The position numbers were made by a program, and so were the translations under genes. Below, piece after piece: positions 1 to 10,246 of a stretch of DNA of 64,000 nucleotides. Location of the stretch: assembly GCA_946699065.1 (NCBI GenBank), contig CAMPDV010000189.1, positions 62,001 through 126,000 on the forward strand, given 5' to 3'. Position 1 is the first letter of the stretch. Every line of letters starts with the position of its first letter. A model generated the notes under the pieces. The model did not search any database, was not told the DNA's origin, and worked only from the letters and a program-made list of their open reading frames with translations. The stretch comes from Loxodes magnus. Its lineage: Eukaryota > Ciliophora > Karyorelictea > Loxodida > Loxodidae.

Positions 1-521
1 TTTACTTAGCATTTAATTTTGTTTGTCATATAATTATTAATTCTTTTAATAGCTAAAATTTGTTAATATTTTTTTAGTATCTCTTCAATCATAAATAAAG
101 TATTAGATATCTTATTTATTCTAAAATTTAAGGTAACGTTTATAATACGGAACATAACTTATTTTAATTATATTAGTTAAAAAATAATTTAAAGATATTG
201 TATAGCATCAAGAAATTTTACATATTTCCATACTAAAATTTAGAGCCTTAAATTTTCTTCTACAGTTAATCCATATCTTTCTTATTTTTTCAAATACAAT
301 TTAAAAATTTAATCAGTTTTAATAAATTTGCCTAAAGAAATTTTGTTTTTCTTTTATTAAATAATTTTTTTCGGCGTTTTAAAACTTCTGAGATGGAAAA
401 AACTTATTTTTAATTTAATATTTTTACTTAATAAATTTCTCTATTAAATTACTGCGAAAATAACATGCTGAAAAAAATAATTGATATTAAAGTATTAGTC
501 TGAAATTTTTCAAAAAAATTT

Positions 522-577
522 TATTCCGTCCCAAAATTTTCCTGTAGTGTAAAACGCTGAGCAAAAAAACAAAATTA
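522..577 (+). repeat. ~55-bp interspersed motif, copy A1
   Basis: Contains the shared core AAAACGCTGAGC followed by an A-run and preceded by a variant of TCCGTCC and TGTAGTG. It separates two blocks of unrelated A+T-rich sequence. See the finding on cassette order. Confidence 0.8.
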
Positions 578-780
578 AAATTTTTACACATTATCTATGT
601 TTACATTTACAATATTTTTGGAGTTTTAAAATCTAAGTCCTTACTTTGTATCAATGCATTCAAATTTAAGTCCATCTACAACTTTACAAGTTTATCCTTT
701 AAAAATCAAAAATTTTTTACTTAACCGATTTTTTTACACTTTTATAAATTCAATCTTATTTCAAAATTTTTAAAAAATTT

Positions 781-832
781 TAGTCCATCCGAAAAATGTC
801 TTGTAGTGTAAAACGCTGAGCAAAAAAACAAA
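781..832 (+). repeat. ~55-bp interspersed motif, copy A2
   Basis: Same core AAAACGCTGAGC with the upstream TAGTCCATCCGAAAAATGTC block; 240 bp after copy A1. Confidence 0.8.
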
Positions 833-1247
833 TTTAAATTTTTGGCATTTTATTATACATTTATTAATTTATAAAAAAAAATTAAAACTTTTAAAATATA
901 TCCCTGTTCTTATTTATATCGAAAAATAATTTTATTCAGATTCAAAAAATTAAAATTTTTTCTTAAAAATATTTTTTTTGAATTAAAATTTTCCCTTTCA
1001 CTAATATGTTCAACTCTCAAAAAAATTCCTTTTTAAATTTTCAAACTTTTTTTAAATTCAAAATAAAAAAATAACCAAAACGTTGTAAAAAAATATTCCT
1101 TTTATTAAAAAAAATCGAAATTTTTAAACTTTTTTTAAAAAAAATTTTAAAATTCCTTTAATTCAAAAATTTTATCACTTCTATCTTTTAACACCTTTTA
1201 AACTTTTTATACCCTTTTCAAACCTTTTGTCCCGTTTTGCAAAAATT

Positions 1248-1300
1248 TAGTCCATTCAAAAAAATGTCTTATAGTGCAAAACGCTGAGCAAAAAAACAAA
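1248..1300 (+). repeat. ~55-bp interspersed motif, copy A3
   Basis: Same core with the upstream block TAGTCCATTC and TGTCTTATAGTG; about 468 bp after copy A2. Confidence 0.8.
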
Positions 1301-2059
1301 TTTTTTATTTTCCCAAAAAAAGACACTCAAATATCAATCTTATCACACTAATTAAATACAAAATTAAAAATTTAATTAACTTAATTTAACTACACCTTCT
1401 ATTTAATTCACCCATAAACTCCTAAAAAATTTATAAATTAAATATTGCCACAGAAATTTTTACAATATAAAAACTTTTATACTAAAAAATTTTATAACAG
1501 ATACTTTTATACCATAAAACTTTTATAACAGAAAAAAATTATAACAGAAAATTTTATAATTAAAAAATTATTACTTTTAAAATTTTCCATATGCTTTCTT
1601 CCTCTTTTAATAAAAAATATTAAAAATTCAAATGCTTTTATTTATTTTAATTTTTATACTCTTTAATTTATTCAACCCTCTCTCTACTCACAAAACACTA
1701 TTCCCAATCTTTATTATAAACAATTATAAACATTCCACTATTCTTAAAATAATTATCCTTTTAAAATACTTAACTAATAACGTAATTACTCTTTTAGATT
1801 AAAAAAAATCATTAACACATTCAATTCTTTATTTAGTAAATACTTATACCCTCTTTTACACAAATTTAATCATAATCCAAATTACATACTCTTGTCTTAC
1901 ACCTCAACAATTTAAACAAAAACTTATATCATTATAATTTATTATTATAAAATATTTATTCAACTACATTGCTACATTATTGCTTAGAGTTGTAACTCAG
2001 CTTTAGTATACCTTAAATTTATTATCATTGCTGTTTAACCGTATAATATCATTGTTATT

Positions 2060-2160
2060 TTTATATATGAGTATAACTGTATAACTGTATAATAAAATTA
2101 TAGATTAGTATTATAACAATATAACAATATAGCTATATAATAGTATATAGTAGTATATTG
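2060..2160. repeat. Unexpanded 8-bp satellite seed (TAACTGTA type)
   Basis: Only two or three TAACTGTA-like units followed by irregular ATATAACAAT repeats. It occupies the position where copy B carries more than 1 kb of the same 8-bp unit, just downstream of the WD40 gene. Confidence 0.6.
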
Positions 2161-2236
2161 ATTATTCAAATACTTAAGCTCATTAATCTAAATAAATATA
2201 TTAATTTAATAAGTTCATTAATTTAATAAAAACATC

Positions 2237-4957
2237 TCATCTCATAATTCTCTTCAAGTCCTACTCACTCATCTATATGTTGCTTACTTCACAATCACTC
2301 AATCTCATTCCATAGGGAACATATACCTCATTCCAATCCAACTACTTTATTATTAAATTTATTAAATTGACACCTACCTATCCCACAGATTCATCAGCAC
2401 TTAACAACCTCTATACATTCCATCTTCTCAAGCTACCACCTTCATCCCCAGAATAGATCCATCTCGAATCTCTTGATAATGCCAAGGAACATATTGGATA
2501 ATTATGACCATTCAAAGTTAATACACACTAACCAGCTGAAAAAGACCATATCTTTATGGTTGAGTCATCAGATGCTGATATGATATATCTAGAGTCCAAG
2601 GAGATTACTACCGAAGAAATAGAAAAAGTATGTCCCTCTAAAGTTCTCAGGAGAGTACCATTAGAGAAATTTCAGATCTTTATGGTTGAGTCATTTGATG
2701 CTGATATTATATATCTAGAGTCATTGGAGATTACTACCTAGGTAATAGAAGAAGTATGTCCCTCTAAAGTTTTAACACATGAACTAGATAAAAAATCCCA
2801 AAATGAACTTTATAACTTTCATATCTTAATAGTTTTATCTCATGATGCTGATATGATATATCTAGAGTCATAGGAGATTACTACCGATCTAACATAATCA
2901 GTATGTCCCTCTAAAGTTCTCAGGAGAGTACCATCAGGGAAATTTCAGATCTTTATGGTTTTGTCATCAGATGCTGATATGATATATCTAGAGTCATAGG
3001 AGATTACTACCGAGTTAATATAAGAAGTATGTCCCTCTAAAGTTATCAGGAGAGTACCATCAGGGAAATTCCAGATCTTTATTGAGTTTTCAGGAAATCC
3101 TGATGCTGATACTATATAACTAGAGTCATAGGAGATTACTACCGATCTAATAGAAGCATTATGTCCCTCTAAAGTTTTCAGGAGAGTACCATCAGGGAAA
3201 TTTCAGATCTTTATGGTTGAGTCATCAGATGCTGATATGATATATCTAGAGTCAAAGGAGATTACTACCGAAGAAATAGAATCAGCATGTCCCTCTAAAG
3301 TATTGATTAAAGCAGATGATTAATAATCTCAGATCTTAATTGTATTATCATCTGAACCAGTGATGATATATTGATTGTCAGGAGAGATAGCTATTGAGCT
3401 GATGCATCTGGAATGACCTTCGAGTTCATGAGGATACTCAGTTGCTATATCGGAAAGATCAGCATTACTCAATACACAACCGATAAACTTAGTGTTTCTT
3501 AAATTACATTGATGGAAACTTGAATTGGAGAAATCACATTCAGTAAATGTCATGTCCGATAGATCTGCTTACACTAATCTCATGTTGGAGAAATTTTATT
3601 ATGATGCAAACTTAACATTCAGGTAGTTAAGTATCGTTATCACATTCGATGATACCTACGATACTTCCTATGATTTCCTAGATAACTCTAACACCTAATT
3701 TAATTTATTAGCCAGTTATAAGTTAGATACCCTAGATAACTATAATAAGATTTAGGTCTAAAGGGTTAAGCTTGAGTGATTTAAAGAAGATTACTTCAAA
3801 TATTAGATATCGATACTTTGTTATTGTATTAGTTGATCTAAGATTTGAATTAACTATTCGAACGTTAAGGTATTGAAATTCACTAAGGCTTATTTTATCA
3901 AGTTAGGTTATTCTTAAAGTTATTGAACTTATTAGTTCTATTACTCTAACTAAAGTTCAATAATATATCGAAGTAACTGATATTCTTTTCTTTATAGAGT
4001 ACTTGAAACTTCTTGGCATATTTTAAATTGAGATTAGTCTTTTTACATTAGTTACTCTTAAACTTATTACTTGTCTTAACTTTAGTGTCTTAGGGAGACT
4101 TAGTCTTAATATAAGTATTATAATTATTGGCTTTGTTATATTTCTTATTATTGAAGATCATAAACTTGTTATTGCTGAAACTACTATTATTATTATTGAC
4201 CTTAACATAAACCTTTTATAACATTTTATTGGCTGAAATAAGATTCTATTAACTAACTGGCTTTTTAATAAGTTAATATCTAACCCTATGAATGATCTCT
4301 CAGAAAATTGAAGACATTTAAGAGATAATACTGAATATTGTATCGCAAACCTTAATCATTCAAATTTAAATTAGATTCATTTTTCAAAAAATTGATTTCT
4401 CTTAGTATATCCGTAAATTATTACTATTATTCTTATAGCTAATACTGATTTACCTGCTGGTGTATATGCTAGCGCTGTTACTATTATTATTAAATGCTGA
4501 GTTCCGATAATCGATTCAGTAAACTCTTGATCTTATTCACTCTTTAAGTATATTATTCTATCAAGATCTTAAATATTCATTTAATTACTTACTAGCAGAT
4601 ATTATTCCACTACTAACTAATACCATTGATAACATCTCTTATAAACTATAGCTGCTCTTATTTCTAATTCTATTATTCCTATAACCAATCGAATTATTGA
4701 TTTAACCATACTTAATTCAATATTTGATGGTGCTGATGCAACTAAGGTTATATTGATTATTGTACCATATAGTTTTGTAGATCCTAAGGACTTATAATAA
4801 AAGTTTGCTGGTGATTTATACAATATACCATTCTCGTAAGCTGATATATGGCACTTAGACAGTTGAAACATTAAACACAGTTGCAAGGAAGTTGCTTGGC
4901 TTAAAATTAACCTTAATCGAAAGCATTTCTACAGTTAGGACACTGTTACATATCCAT
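2237..4957 (-). CDS. Zinc finger - Gln-rich coiled coil - pentapeptide repeat - WD40 protein (copy A)
   Basis: 906 codons in one unbroken frame from ATG at 4957 to TGA at 2239-2237, if TAA/TAG=Gln and TGA=Trp. Residues about 6-50 form a RING/B-box-like cluster (CPNC, LPCNC, CFNC, CINH). About 60-450 is Gln-rich and probably coiled coil. About 455-500 are pentapeptide repeats (ADLSD, CDFSN, CNLRN, NADLS). From about 505, eight WD40 units follow (LEGHT...SVVIS.DSRYIISAS.D.TIKI). Seven internal TGA codons lie in frame, at 4579, 3331, 3205, 2947, 2842, 2821 and 2674 (first base). Six of these fit Trp in the WD units: five at KI-W and one at SAS-W-D. The stop context RIM(R/S)-TGA is conserved in all three copies. 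The function is unknown; the family architecture suggests a ligand- or partner-binding scaffold, possibly with ubiquitin-ligase activity. The near-identical WD units suggest ongoing repeat exchange. Confidence 0.85.
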
Positions 4958-5129
4958 TTATAAAAAATAAAATTAGTTTTAGTATTTAGAAACTAATTAC
5001 AATGAAATAAAAATTAAAATATTTAAAATTTAATTATTAAATTTAATTTATTAATAAAATGCAAACTAATAAAGATTAATTTCTCTTAAAAAATGAGGAA
5101 AAAGAGATGGTTTATACCCAAAATAAAGG

Positions 5130-5619
5130 GGGCCAAATCACAAAAGATGGGCTCTCCTATCAAAAATTCGAAAAGAGATAATAACTTTAGGTAAGAGACA
5201 CTGAATCTCCAATCACCGAGACAAAGCCCAGTGTCGTTATTTATTGTATCTACCTCAGGATTGGGTAATTTACGCGCCTGCTGCCTTCCTTAGATGTGGT
5301 CTCTCAGGCTCCAGAATTGGACCCTAATTCTCCGTTACCCATCACTACCATACTAATCCAATACCATCGAAAACTGGTAGGGCAGAAACTTGAATGACCT
5401 GCCATGCTTCATGGTCCTTGTGTATTATAATTCCCACACAAACTAAATATCTAATAAACATTTTGTATGCATTCTAGAATTACTACATTCATCTAACACA
5501 CCATCAAATAAACTATCACTGCTTTAATGAACCATTCGCAGTTCCACAAGTAAATGCTTACACTTACATGACTTAGTCTTTGAGACAAACATATGACTAT
5601 TGGCAGGATCAACCAGATT
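5130..5619 (-). rRNA. 18S rRNA, 5' fragment (~490 nt), copy A
   Basis: The reverse strand begins with a version of the universal 5' end (CTGGTTGATCCTGCCA) and continues through ACTGCGAATGG and AAGGCAGCAGGCGCG to the region just before the 530 loop, where similarity fades into the WD40-gene flank. The remainder of this 18S is absent, so it is a truncated array unit. It follows the 28S on the minus strand after a 0.8-kb spacer, as expected for tandem rDNA. Confidence 0.85.
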
Positions 5620-6402
5620 TATACTTTTCTATTTTCATCCACTTTTTCTATATACTCCTTTCCTCCCCCTTCATTTATGTTTCATAAAACTACCCTTCAA
5701 ATATCCATACTACAGTACACCTTTTACCCCTACTTGTCTTAAAAAATATACGCTAAACCACCACTATAGGCATCAAGATCTTTTTACTTTCTTAGCCATC
5801 CTTCATTTCTTATATATGCATTTCTCAATTTTTAGATTCACGCCTTTGTCACACATAACTCATTCATTAAGCACATCATTTTAAGCTTATAAGTCTCTTT
5901 TCTACTTTTTATCTACTTATATTGAATCATCTTTTCTCAAACGGAAGCATTTAAAGTGCTTAATACTTAAGTATCATCATCTTCGTTCCATTCTTCATCT
6001 ATCAAAACTTTTTCTTTTGCTTTCTCTTTTTTCAAATTTTCATTAATTTGAAATTTTCACTTCCTTTAGAGTCCAAGAAATCTTCTTATTAATGCTTTTT
6101 ACTACTCTTTTCATTCTTTTATCTCTATCCTTCTTCTACTGATTAGCACTTAAAAATTCATCTCTTCTTCATCATCATTAAATAGTCAAGTGTCAATACC
6201 TTTTCAAGTTGGGTCTTTAGCATCTTTTATTTCAAATTTTAAAAAATTTGAAATTATGTACTTTAATAATCAAAGTAAGTTAAAGTAAGTAAAACCCCAG
6301 CAGAGATAGTAATGAGAATCTCGATGTAAAACCCTAGATAGATGATACAAAGATAAGTAACTAAAGGAAAGACTAGGTACTACTCGGTACAACTAGGTAC
6401 GA
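5620..6402 (-). other. rDNA intergenic/external spacer, copy A
   Basis: Pyrimidine-rich spacer between the truncated 28S and the next 18S start. It contains paired AAATTTTCA/TGAAATTT-type inverted repeats near 6035-6060 and 6230-6250, and three ACTAGGTAC-like units (6371-6403) exactly at the 28S break. No separate promoter could be identified. Confidence 0.6.
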
Positions 6403-6845
6403 CTATGAGCGGTTTCTGTCCGTTCTGAACTGGCCGTAGGACACCTGTGTTATCTTTTAACAGATGTGCCGCCCCAGCCAAACTCCCCACCTAAAGGTTT
6501 CTCCCACCCAACTACATTGCTAGAAAGTTACTGTATGACAGGATAAGTAAAGTGATATTAGTAGTAGTATTTCAAGATCGCGGCTTCCTACTTATTCTAC
6601 GCTTCCTATGCCACTCTACACTCCAGACTAGAATAAAACTCAACAGAGTCTTCTTTCCCTGCTGATTATGTCAAGTCCGTTCCCTTGGCAGTGGTTTCGC
6701 TAGGTAGTAGATAGGGACAGTAGGAATCTCGTTAATCCATTCATGCACGTCACTAATTAGATGACGAAGGCATTTGGTTACCTTAAGAGAGTCATAGTTA
6801 CTCCCACCATTTGCACGCGCTTCGTTGAATCTCATCACCTTGACT

Positions 6846-6876
<31 letters not shown>

Positions 6877-8632
6877 TAACAGATCACCTTCACAATGCTT
6901 TGTTTTAATTAAAAAGTCGGATTCCTCCTGCCACTCCAGTTCTGAGGTGGCCATTCGCCGCAGGGCCGACCACTTTCGGTCATGGCGACAAAACTCCCAC
7001 TTCCATGAAAATTAAGTTACACAATCCCTCCAGTGGAGATTTCTGCCTGGCCCTCAGAGCCAATCTTTCTCCCGAAGTTAGAGATCTAATTTACCGACTT
7101 CCCTTACCTACATTATCATATTGAATAGAGGCTGCTAACCTTGGAGACCTGCTGCGGTACTGGAACGAATTCTCCTACATATTACATGCCGCAAGTTTCA
7201 TGGATCGTAGTTGGTGCTCCAGACAACACATGCAGTTTACTACTCTTCCATACATCACGCCTCCCTCGCCGTAATGGATCCAGGCGCACATGTATGTTAG
7301 ACAGAAAAGACAACTCTCCCCAGGATCAACCCTGACATATTGCGACATATTGTGTCACCACTATGTAGTAAGTACCTATGGAATATTAACCATATTCCCT
7401 TTCCCTCATAAGGTTAGGATCGGGTGATTCATGATCCAGTGCGGTTCTCATGAAAACCTTCTCCACTTCAGTCTTCCAAGTTGGCATTGGAATACTTGCT
7501 ACTACCACCAAGATCTGCACTAATACCTGCTCCATAACTCTTCACAGAATTACCTCCATGCAGATACTACACCCTCCTACACCAGAGTGCAGAGTATGGG
7601 ACACGCCTTTCGCAATTTCCATTTTCAGGGCTAGTCCATTCGGTAGGTGAGTTGTTACACACTGCTTAGCGGGTTCTGACTTCCATGGCCACCATTCTAC
7701 TGTCTAAATGGACTAACACCCTTACTTGCAGACGGGTTCTTTCGCCTTAACTCCATTTCAGGTTGGGCCTCATCGACAGTTCTGCTTACCAGGATTGTTC
7801 CACTAGGGACATTTATGTCATGTCACGTTCATTTATGAAACGTTACTGAACCCATTTAAAGTTTGATAATAGGAGGAAGAAGTTACTTCTCTCGAACCTC
7901 TATTCATTGGCTTTACCGGATACCACGAAAAGTTCCAGCTATCCTGAGGGAAACTTCAGAGGGAACCAACTAATAGATGTTTCGATGAGTCTTCGCCCCT
8001 ATACTCAGGTCCATAGAGCGATTTGCACGTCAGCACCTACACGAACCTCCACCAGAATTTCCCCTGGCTTCGTCCTGCCCAATCACTTTCATTTCACCTA
8101 CATATTTACTTGCACAGACTCGCGATATAGCTAGATTCCTTGGACTGTGTTTCAAGACGGGACGATCTGTCCACTATATCCTTGCAATACTTCTTTTCAA
8201 AGCTTTGCTCAGATTTATTGTAGACGCACAGCTTCCTCTCCAACTATTTCAGGTCTTTTAACTCTCTTTCCAAAGTACTTTTCACTTTTCCCTCACGGTA
8301 CTTGTGCACTATTGAACTCTGGACGTATTTAGCCTTACGAGGAGTTTACCTCGCACTTTGGACAGCAATCTCAAGCTGTCCGACTCTTAGATAGTTTGGT
8401 TTTCAATCTAATTGAACCTCACGGGGTTATCACCCTCTATGACGTGTCATTCTTGACCACTTAGGTCCAATCAAACCTACACCATTCCTCCCTAACTTAG
8501 ATAATTCCGAAGATTTACAATTGGGCTTTGACCACTTCACTCGCTGTTACTAAGGCCATCCTTGTTAGTTTCTTTTCCTCCGCTTATTTATATGCTTAAG
8601 TTCAGCGGGTTATCTTACTCCCCTCAAATCAC
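6403..8632 (-). rRNA. 28S (LSU) rRNA, 3'-truncated, copy A
   Basis: The 5' end is recognised at 8632 (ACCCGCTGAACTTAAGC on the minus strand). The gene can be followed to the conserved GGGGAGTTTGGCTGGGGCGG stretch and a little beyond, then stops at about 6403 in ACTAGGTAC repeats. The usual last ~700 nt, which carry the peptidyl-transferase centre and sarcin-ricin loop, are not here or elsewhere in the window. Copy A also lacks about 70 nt near 8085 that copy B retains, so it is probably a pseudogene. A split LSU rRNA with its 3' piece elsewhere is the alternative. Confidence 0.85.
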
Positions 8633-8699
8633 AAATACATATACTCAGTTTTTCACTTGGTAAGAGAATTCTTATTCACTTACATTTGTATTTTATATT
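8633..8699 (-). other. ITS2, copy A
   Basis: About 67 nt between 5.8S and 28S, very short for a eukaryote and nearly identical in copy B. Confidence 0.6.
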
Positions 8700-8847
8700 A
8701 TACTGAAAGGAACATACCTTGAATTTCCCCAAGGTGCCTGTTGCGTTGGGAAACCTGATGTCTCACGAAATCCTGCAGTTAGCATTGAATTTCGTGCTTC
8801 GCTGCGTCCTTCATCGACGCCAGAGCTTAGGCATCTATTGTTGGGGA
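8700..8847 (-). rRNA. 5.8S rRNA, copy A
   Basis: The minus strand contains the diagnostic GATGAAGGACGCAGCGAA motif and is flanked by short spacers between 18S and 28S. The boundaries are estimated from typical length (~150 nt). The sequence is noticeably diverged from common ciliate 5.8S, but the same divergence is present in copy B. Confidence 0.85.
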
Positions 8848-8939
8848 TTTTGTTTTGTTTAGGTTTATATATTTGATAAAATGAAAAGCAGCATAAAGCT
8901 GTAAATAAATTTGATTTTTGTAATGTTTGATATTAATAT
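8848..8939 (-). other. ITS1, copy A
   Basis: About 92 A+T-rich nt between the 18S 3' end and 5.8S, matched in copy B. Confidence 0.6.
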
Positions 8940-9070
8940 TAATGATCCATCCGCAGGTTCACCTACGGATATCTTGTTACGACTTCTCCTTCCTCTAAGT
9001 GATAAGGTTCACTTAACTTCCCATTAGTCCGAGAGGTTCACCTGATCACTCGAAATCGGTAGGAGCGGCA

Positions 9071-9102
<32 letters not shown>

Positions 9103-9713
9103 GTGCAAGCTGATGACTTGCGCTTACTAGGAATTCCTAGATGATGACCAAGAATTGCAAGGGTCAATCCCAACTACGACGCAGTTACGAGTTTGCCGGA
9201 GTAGCTATACTTAGGAATTTATTGGCTGCGTCAGTATAGCGTGCGTGCGGCCCAGGACATCTAAGGGTATCACAGATTTGTTATTGCCTCACACTTCTTC
9301 CAACTAAAAGCTGGAAGTTCCTCTAAAAAGACAACTTCCTCGGATAGAAAGAGTCTATTTAGCAAATTGAGGTCCCGTTCGTTATCAGAATTAACCAGAC
9401 AGATCACTCCACTAACTAAGAACGGCCATGAACCACCACCCATAGAATCAAGAAAGAGTTCTCAATCTGTCAATCCTTACTATGTCTGGATCTGGTAAGT
9501 TTCCCCGTGTTGAGTCAAATTAAGCCGCAGGTTCCACTCCTTGTGGTGCCCTTCCGTAAATTCCTTTAAGTTTCAGTCTTGCAACCATACTCTCTCCAGA
9601 AACCAAAGACTTTGATTTCTCGGAAGGTGCCAAGGAGATTTATACGGTCTCCCCGATTCCTAGTCGGCATAGTTTATGGTTAAGACTAGGATGGTATCTG
9701 ATCGTCTTGGATC
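8940..9713 (-). rRNA. 18S rRNA, 3' part, copy A
   Basis: The 3' end is GGTGAACCTGCGGATGGATC at 8940. Conserved elements TTGTACACACCGCC-like, GAAACTTAAAGGAATT and GATCAGATACC are readable back to 9713, where the sequence breaks abruptly at the duplication boundary. Copy B continues about 240 nt further. Confidence 0.9.
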
Positions 9714-10245
9714 CCTAAACTCAAAAACTTAAATTTTTATATTATTTTTTTTTATAAAACTGGAGAATAAGTTAAATTTAGCAGTTAAGCAAAAATAGTT
9801 AATTTTTACATAGTTCTGATTTTTACATTCTAATAAATAAGATATCTAGTTATTTAGCAATAAATAAGTTAATTCTCTAAAATTTTATAATCTCTTTACT
9901 ATTTTATTATGTGATTACAGTTTTTTAGTTAAAAACTAATTGAGAATTAGATTATTTCTATTTTGTTAAACTTAATTAAATTTTACACTTTTCAAAACTA
10001 TTTTAATTTCTCATAAAATATACCAAATAATCCTTTTTATATTATTCTCTTTAATTAATTAATAATATGTTTTTTTAATTAATAGTAGAACCTTTATTTT
10101 ATAATTTCAATAGTGCCATTTTTTTAGTACTTGATAAATTCAATTTTATTTACTTATTTAAGAGTTTTCATCTTTTTATCTATAATCAACTGTTTCGTAG
10201 ATTAGCTAGGATTATATTATCTAAGTTTCTAACATTTAGAAAATA
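9714..10245. other. A+T-rich spacer, no gene seen
   Basis: Starts at the duplication breakpoint in 18S. Very A+T-rich, with no readable gene, RNA or clear repeat. Confidence 0.5.
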
Positions 10246-10246
10246 G

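Larger units (their letters stand above)
1..9713. repeat. Segmental duplication copy A (WD40 gene + cassette flank + rDNA fragment)
   Basis: This whole stretch reappears in the same orientation at about 39325-50657. The match runs through the motif flank, the WD40 gene, the gene/rDNA junction and the rDNA, and stops inside the 18S at 9713, where copy B continues with 18S and copy A switches to unrelated A+T-rich DNA. The left end lies outside the window. Copy B is longer mainly because of an expanded 8-bp satellite and one extra flank cassette. Seen directly by comparing the two stretches; identity was not computed. Confidence 0.85.

Noticed and set aside
2556..2741. Open frame on the plus strand with repeated YLESKEITTE
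   Set aside because: It is the antisense shadow of the WD40 repeats of the minus-strand gene; the same applies to 43876-44088.
4573..4593. 21-nt intron carrying the only TGA in the N-terminal half of the WD40 gene
   Set aside because: It has GT...AG ends and keeps the frame in both A and B, but TGA read as Trp (QQVIKWIFKIL) explains it without splicing and agrees with the WD40 TGAs. Not excluded.
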